A stretch of 19,411 nt of DNA from Roseimaritima sp. (GTDB lineage: Bacteria; Planctomycetota; Planctomycetia; Pirellulales; Pirellulaceae). This document shows, one piece after another, positions 16,211 to 19,411 of the stretch (its first letter is position 1; each line of letters begins with the position of its first letter). A program made the position numbers and the translations under genes. The stretch lies in assembly GCA_007124075.1 (NCBI GenBank), contig SLFV01000290.1, positions 1 through 19,411 of the forward strand, in the 5' to 3' direction. The notes beneath the pieces were generated by a model, which was not told the origin of the DNA, searched no databases, and saw only the letters and a program-made list of their open reading frames with translations.

Positions 16211-17533
16211 ATGAAAACCACAGCCCCAACGGTTCGCGGTGCGGAACCGAATCGCCAACGTGCTTTTGAAGAAATCAAGACGCGTATTCATGCCAAATTG
16301 GTGGACAAGCTGGATCTGTCGCGCGTCGGGGATCTGAAGGGCGAAACGCTTAAACGCGAAATCCGCATGGTTGTCGAACATCTGTGCGATGCGGAAGACA
16401 CGCTGCTGAATCGTCAGGAACGCGATCGAATTGTCGAAGAGGTTCTGGACGAAACCTTCGGGCTTGGACCACTGGAAATTCTGCTCAAGGACGCTGCCGT
16501 TAGCGATATTTTGATCAACGGCCCCAAGAACATATACGTAGAAAAAGGGGGGCAGATGCAAAAAACCGAAGTTGAATTCCGCGACAATAAACATCTGCTG
16601 CAGATCATCGACCGGATTGTCAGTCGCGTCGGTCGGCGGGTGGACGAAACCTGCCCCATGGTCGATGCGCGTTTGGAAGATGGCAGCCGCGTCAATGCGA
16701 TCATTCCGCCCTTGGCGCTTGACGGTGCCGCGATGAGTATTCGGCGGTTCGGCAGCAACCCGCTGAAACTGGAGGATCTGCTGAATTACCGAGCATTCAC
16801 GCCGGAAATGGTGATGCTGCTGGAGGGCTGCATCAAAGCCCGCTTGAACATGGTCATCGCCGGCGGGACGGGCTCCGGGAAAACCACGCTACTGAATACG
16901 CTGTCGTCGTTCATCAGTCACCACGACCGAATTGTGACGATCGAGGACGCCGCCGAATTGCAACTGCAGCAAGACCACGTGGTCCGCCTGGAGACTCGGC
17001 CAGCCAACATCGAAGGGAACGGACGCGTCACCGCGACGGACCTGGTCAGCAACGCGCTGCGAATGCGACCAGAACGAATCATTATCGGGGAATGCCGCGG
17101 TGGAGAAACGTTGGACATGCTGCAAGCCATGAACACTGGGCACGATGGTTCCTTGACAACGATCCACGCAAATACACCTCGCGACGCAATCGCTCGTCTG
17201 GAAACATTAGTCATGATGGCCGGCTTTGAAATGCCGGGCAAGGCGATCCGCCAGCAGATCTCAGGTGCGGTTGACGTTCTGATTCAGGCCAATCGTTTGC
17301 AAGGAGGCCCAAGACGGGTGACCGCAATCACGGAGGTCGTCGGCATGGAACAGGACACCATCGTGTTGCAGGATATCTACCGGTACAAACAGCAAGGTGT
17401 GGACGAAAACGGTAAAGCTTTTGGGCATTTTGAATGCACGGGCGTGCGTCCCACGTTCATGCACAAACTGGAAGCTGCGGGTGTGCGTCTGCCTGCCAGC
17501 GCGTTCCGAGAACGTATCATGATGCAGGCGTAG
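16211..17533 (+). CDS. cpaF: Tad/Flp pilus assembly ATPase CpaF (TadA)
   Basis: 440 aa, a normal length for the family. It is the cytoplasmic hexameric secretion ATPase that powers Flp/Tad pilus assembly through the TadB/TadC inner-membrane platform. N-terminal helical domain about 15-100 ([17 protein letters not shown]). RecA-like core: Walker [10 protein letters not shown] 218-226, Asp box TIEDAAEL 243-250, Walker [12 protein letters not shown] 289-299, His box TIHANT 317-322. All catalytic elements are intact. It is the first plus-strand gene after the divergent region and is followed by tadB and tadC. Only a weak GGG lies about 11 nt before the ATG. The cpaB, secretin and tadZ genes often found upstream are not present here, so they must be elsewhere. 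Confidence 0.96.
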   Translation: MKTTAPTVRGAEPNRQRAFEEIKTRIHAKLVDKLDLSRVGDLKGETLKREIRMVVEHLCDAEDTLLNRQERDRIVEEVLDETFGLGPLEILLKDAAVSDILINGPKNIYVEKGGQMQKTEVEFRDNKHLLQIIDRIVSRVGRRVDETCPMVDARLEDGSRVNAIIPPLALDGAAMSIRRFGSNPLKLEDLLNYRAFTPEMVMLLEGCIKARLNMVIAGGTGSGKTTLLNTLSSFISHHDRIVTIEDAAELQLQQDHVVRLETRPANIEGNGRVTATDLVSNALRMRPERIIIGECRGGETLDMLQAMNTGHDGSLTTIHANTPRDAIARLETLVMMAGFEMPGKAIRQQISGAVDVLIQANRLQGGPRRVTAITEVVGMEQDTIVLQDIYRYKQQGVDENGKAFGHFECTGVRPTFMHKLEAAGVRLPASAFRERIMMQA

Positions 17534-17590
17534 TCATCAACCCATCGCTTGCCCTCCCCATTTCCCGGAACTGACAGTCACGGCCCAGCT

Positions 17591-17607
17591 AACGGAATCG
17601 TTCCGTT
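17591..17607 (+). repeat. Perfect hairpin between cpaF and tadB
   Basis: AACGGAA, TCG loop, TTCCGTT: a perfect 7-bp stem with a 3-nt loop. It lies 58 bp after the cpaF stop. No T-run follows, so it is not a standard intrinsic terminator; RNA processing, stability or attenuation are possible roles. Confidence 0.6.
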
Positions 17608-17619
17608 CCCTCAACCATC

Positions 17620-17630
17620 AGGGTGACCCT
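17620..17630 (+). repeat. Inverted repeat covering the tadB ribosome-binding region
   Basis: AGGGT-G-ACCCT is a perfect 5-bp inverted repeat ending 5 nt before the tadB ATG at 17636. It contains the only Shine-Dalgarno-like AGGG there. With a 1-nt centre it cannot form a tight hairpin in RNA as it stands, so a protein-binding site or coincidence is as likely as RNA folding. Confidence 0.4.
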
Positions 17631-17635
17631 AAACC

Positions 17636-18604
17636 ATGATTCCCATCTTGACGATCGTCGCCGTCGGTATCTGCTGCGCCGCCTTGGCCGCTTTTGCGGT
17701 CGCCAGCTTTGTGCCAAGTGAACAAACCAGCGCGACCGAAGCGCGTTTGGACCTGTTGGCCTCGCGTCGTGGGGCCAACGCGGGTGGCAAAGAGCCTTCG
17801 TTGCTGCTGGACGGAGGATTGGAAACACGCAAAGAAATGTTCGATTCGTTGTTCGGGTCGATGCCAGGACTAACGGCTTACATCGAACAAGCCAATGTCC
17901 GTCTGACCGCGACGCAATTTTTGATGATCTGCGGAGGGGCTGGCATGTTCGGCTTCTTGGTGCCGGTGTTGATTCCGAGCGTGCCGATCCTGTTCGCGCC
18001 GATCAGCGGTATCATTCTGGCGGGAATCCCCGCGTTTTGGCTAAGGATGTGCCGCGCAAAACGGATGGCCTTATTTGGTAGACAACTGCCTGAAGCGCTG
18101 GAACTACTGGGACGCTCGCTTCGCGCCGGACATTCGCTGGCCGCCGGATTCGGTTTAATTGCTTCGGAAATGAACGAACCGATCAATATCGAGTTTGGTC
18201 GAGTTTTCCAGGAACAGAACTTGGGTATTCCCTTGGAAGAGGCCTTGGACGACATGGCCACGCGAATCCCGAACATGGATGTGCGATTTTTCGCAACCGC
18301 CGTGATCCTGCAGCGCCAGACCGGTGGCGACCTAGCGGAAATCCTGGACAAAATTGGCCATCTTGTTCGCGAACGGTTGCAGATTTTGGGGCAGATCCAA
18401 GCCCTAACCGGCGAGGGCCGCCTGAGTGGGATCGTGCTGCTGGCAATGCCACCCCTGCTGTTCTTGGTGATGCTGTGGATGAATCCCGACTACATCATGA
18501 CATTGTTTACAGACTCCATAGGCCAAAAACTGTTGGGATTTGGCCTGGTGACACAAGTACTGGGTGCCTTGGTCATCCGTAAAATTGTCACGATCAAGGT
18601 CTAA
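17636..18604 (+). CDS. tadB: Tad/Flp pilus inner-membrane platform protein TadB
   Basis: 322 aa, family-typical length. TadB is an integral membrane T2SS-F (GspF-like) protein that pairs with TadC to form the platform driven by CpaF. Membrane segments: about 3-25 (IPILTIVAVGICCAALAAF), 94-138 (two segments, FLMICGGAGMFGFLV and IPILFAPISGIILAGI), 263-283 (LSGIVLLAMPPLLFLVMLW) and 297-316. The T2SSF core lies at 148-260: LPEALELLGRSLRAGHSLAAGF, VFQEQNLGIPLEEAL, RQTGGDLAEILDKIG and ALTGEGRLSG. The start at 17636 places a membrane segment right at the N-terminus, as expected. It is 102 bp after cpaF. A cytoplasmic linker at 26-90 carries TEARLDLL, also seen in TadC. Confidence 0.94.
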   Translation: MIPILTIVAVGICCAALAAFAVASFVPSEQTSATEARLDLLASRRGANAGGKEPSLLLDGGLETRKEMFDSLFGSMPGLTAYIEQANVRLTATQFLMICGGAGMFGFLVPVLIPSVPILFAPISGIILAGIPAFWLRMCRAKRMALFGRQLPEALELLGRSLRAGHSLAAGFGLIASEMNEPINIEFGRVFQEQNLGIPLEEALDDMATRIPNMDVRFFATAVILQRQTGGDLAEILDKIGHLVRERLQILGQIQALTGEGRLSGIVLLAMPPLLFLVMLWMNPDYIMTLFTDSIGQKLLGFGLVTQVLGALVIRKIVTIKV

Positions 18605-18612
18605 TTGCCTTT

Positions 18613-18622
18613 CTGTTAACAG
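18613..18622 (+). repeat. Palindrome CTGTTAACAG between tadB and tadC
   Basis: A perfect 10-bp palindrome 9 bp after the tadB stop, inside the 121-bp tadB-tadC gap. No T-rich terminator tail follows. It could be a protein site or chance; nothing else is recognisable in this gap. Confidence 0.35.
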
Positions 18623-18725
18623 TAAAACTTCCCCTCTTGGATCGAATATGGCGGGCCACAGTTGCCGCCAATTTTGATGCACTTAACCTGCTTAGTCGAT
18701 TGCGATCTTCCTACCGAGCGTTGTC

Positions 18726-19411
18726 ATGTTACTAGTTGCAAATTCCTCATTGATCATCGTCCTGGTTCCGATGGCGATCTTCGTTGCCGTTTCTGCTGTC
18801 GCATGGTTGCTGATCGGTCGCGTCAGTGGCGATGACCAACCACGTGCGGAAGCCAGGCTGGATGAACTCCGGAATCCGCGCCGACGCGGCAGCCAAGACG
18901 GTGCCGAGTCAGATGCGCAGCGGGACAAAAAGAAAGCCGATGCTTTGACGGCCGTCTTGGAGCGTGCGACTTGTCCCCTAGGCAATTCGATGCAGCCCAA
19001 AAACGAAAAGGAACTGGGCAAGCTGCGCGAACGGCTGATGCACGCGGGGTTTCGCCGCGATTCAGCTCCTGTCGTTTTTAAGGGGTTGCAGCTCATGTTC
19101 GCTGCCGCTGGCTTGTTTGTCGGTGGAGTGTTCGGCGTGATCACTTCGGGGCTGACCCTGCCGCTGTTGACAAAAACTTTGGTGGGGGGGGGAATTGGAT
19201 ATTTTATTCCCGAGTACATTTTGTCGTTTGCGATCAGTCGCCGCAAAAATGCAATCTTCCTAGGACTGCCCGACGCGCTGGACTTGATGGTTGTCTGCGT
19301 GGAGGCGGGCTTGGGTCTGGACCAGGCAATGCGCAAGGTGTCGGAGGAATTGAAGAAATCCTATCCGGCCATTGCCGAAGAGTTTGTGGTCGCCAACGCG
19401 CAATTACAGTA
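18726..19411 (+). CDS. tadC: Tad/Flp pilus inner-membrane platform protein TadC (partial, runs off the right edge)
   Basis: 228 complete codons are visible with no stop. Full TadC proteins are roughly 300-330 aa, so about a third is missing. N-terminal membrane segment about 8-30 (LIIVLVPMAIFVAVSAVAWLL), then a long charged linker 31-115 (RRRG, QRDKKK), a membrane pair 121-170 (LMFAAAGLFVGGVFGVI, LVGGGIGYFIPEYILSFAI), then the T2SSF signature GLPDALDLMVVCVEAGLGLDQAM (180-202). With TadB it forms the platform on which CpaF acts. The start at ATG 18726 has only a weak upstream purine stretch (GAG), but it puts the hydrophobic segment at the N-terminus. A G9 run lies in codons 153-156. Confidence 0.92.
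   Translation, partial: MLLVANSSLIIVLVPMAIFVAVSAVAWLLIGRVSGDDQPRAEARLDELRNPRRRGSQDGAESDAQRDKKKADALTAVLERATCPLGNSMQPKNEKELGKLRERLMHAGFRRDSAPVVFKGLQLMFAAAGLFVGGVFGVITSGLTLPLLTKTLVGGGIGYFIPEYILSFAISRRKNAIFLGLPDALDLMVVCVEAGLGLDQAMRKVSEELKKSYPAIAEEFVVANAQLQ

Noticed and set aside
15985..16278. Extension of the kinase to an upstream ATG at 16278 (98 extra residues)
   Set aside because: The extension would overlap the cpaF start and consume the divergent promoter region; it has no domain character, and the FHA domain begins right at the ATG at 15984.
18692..19336. Minus-strand open frame of 214 codons opposite tadC
   Set aside because: The plus strand encodes a clear TadC in this interval; the antisense product is Ser/Arg-rich and featureless.

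Overview
The window looks like chromosomal DNA from a planctomycete, most likely a Rhodopirellula/Pirellulaceae-type bacterium. This is inferred from protein style, not from a marker gene. The clearest signs are an enormous exported-type protein whose cationic N-terminus carries a LEPR-XLL-like motif (LEQRQLL, residues 36-42), a chain of PPC, beta-helix and short repeated modules behind it, and a Tad pilus operon with planctomycete-style TadB/TadC proteins.

Layout. About two thirds of the window (1-12871, minus strand) is one uninterrupted reading frame of at least 4,290 codons that runs off the left edge. It encodes a giant, apparently cysteine-free and extremely lysine-poor surface or secreted protein. 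Its modules, in order, are: LEPR-XLL head; Ig-like and repeat modules; a matrixin-like zinc-protease fold whose catalytic motif has been erased; PPC domain 1; a DUF1565-like strand leading into a right-handed beta-helix; an FN3-like segment; a second beta-helix; PPC 2 (split by an insertion); PPC 3; propeller-like or FG-GAP-like stretches with short DG/AIN repeat modules; PPC 4; more repeat modules; and a third beta-helix that continues past the window. A 325-bp AT-richer leader (12872-13196) with a plausible sigma70 promoter precedes it. Upstream on the same strand are a small signal-peptide-bearing protein that looks like an outer-membrane beta-barrel (13197-14264) and an FHA-GAF-histidine kinase (14320-15984). 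The three minus-strand genes could form one transcription unit, or the giant gene could have its own promoter.

A 226-bp divergent intergenic region (15985-16210) separates the kinase from a plus-strand Tad (Flp pilus) secretion operon: cpaF/tadA ATPase (16211-17533), tadB (17636-18604) and tadC (18726 to beyond the right edge). The genes are separated by about 100-120 bp. The first gap contains two perfect short inverted repeats, one directly in front of tadB.

How it may work together (inference): the Tad machine builds adhesive pili, and the divergent kinase could sense a cytoplasmic or phosphopeptide signal. The giant protein and the beta-barrel candidate belong to the cell surface. A surface-attachment locus is therefore plausible, but the sequence shows only adjacency. 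No tRNA, rRNA, CRISPR array, insertion sequence or phage gene was seen. The numerous plus-strand open frames across 1-12871 are antisense shadows of the giant gene.
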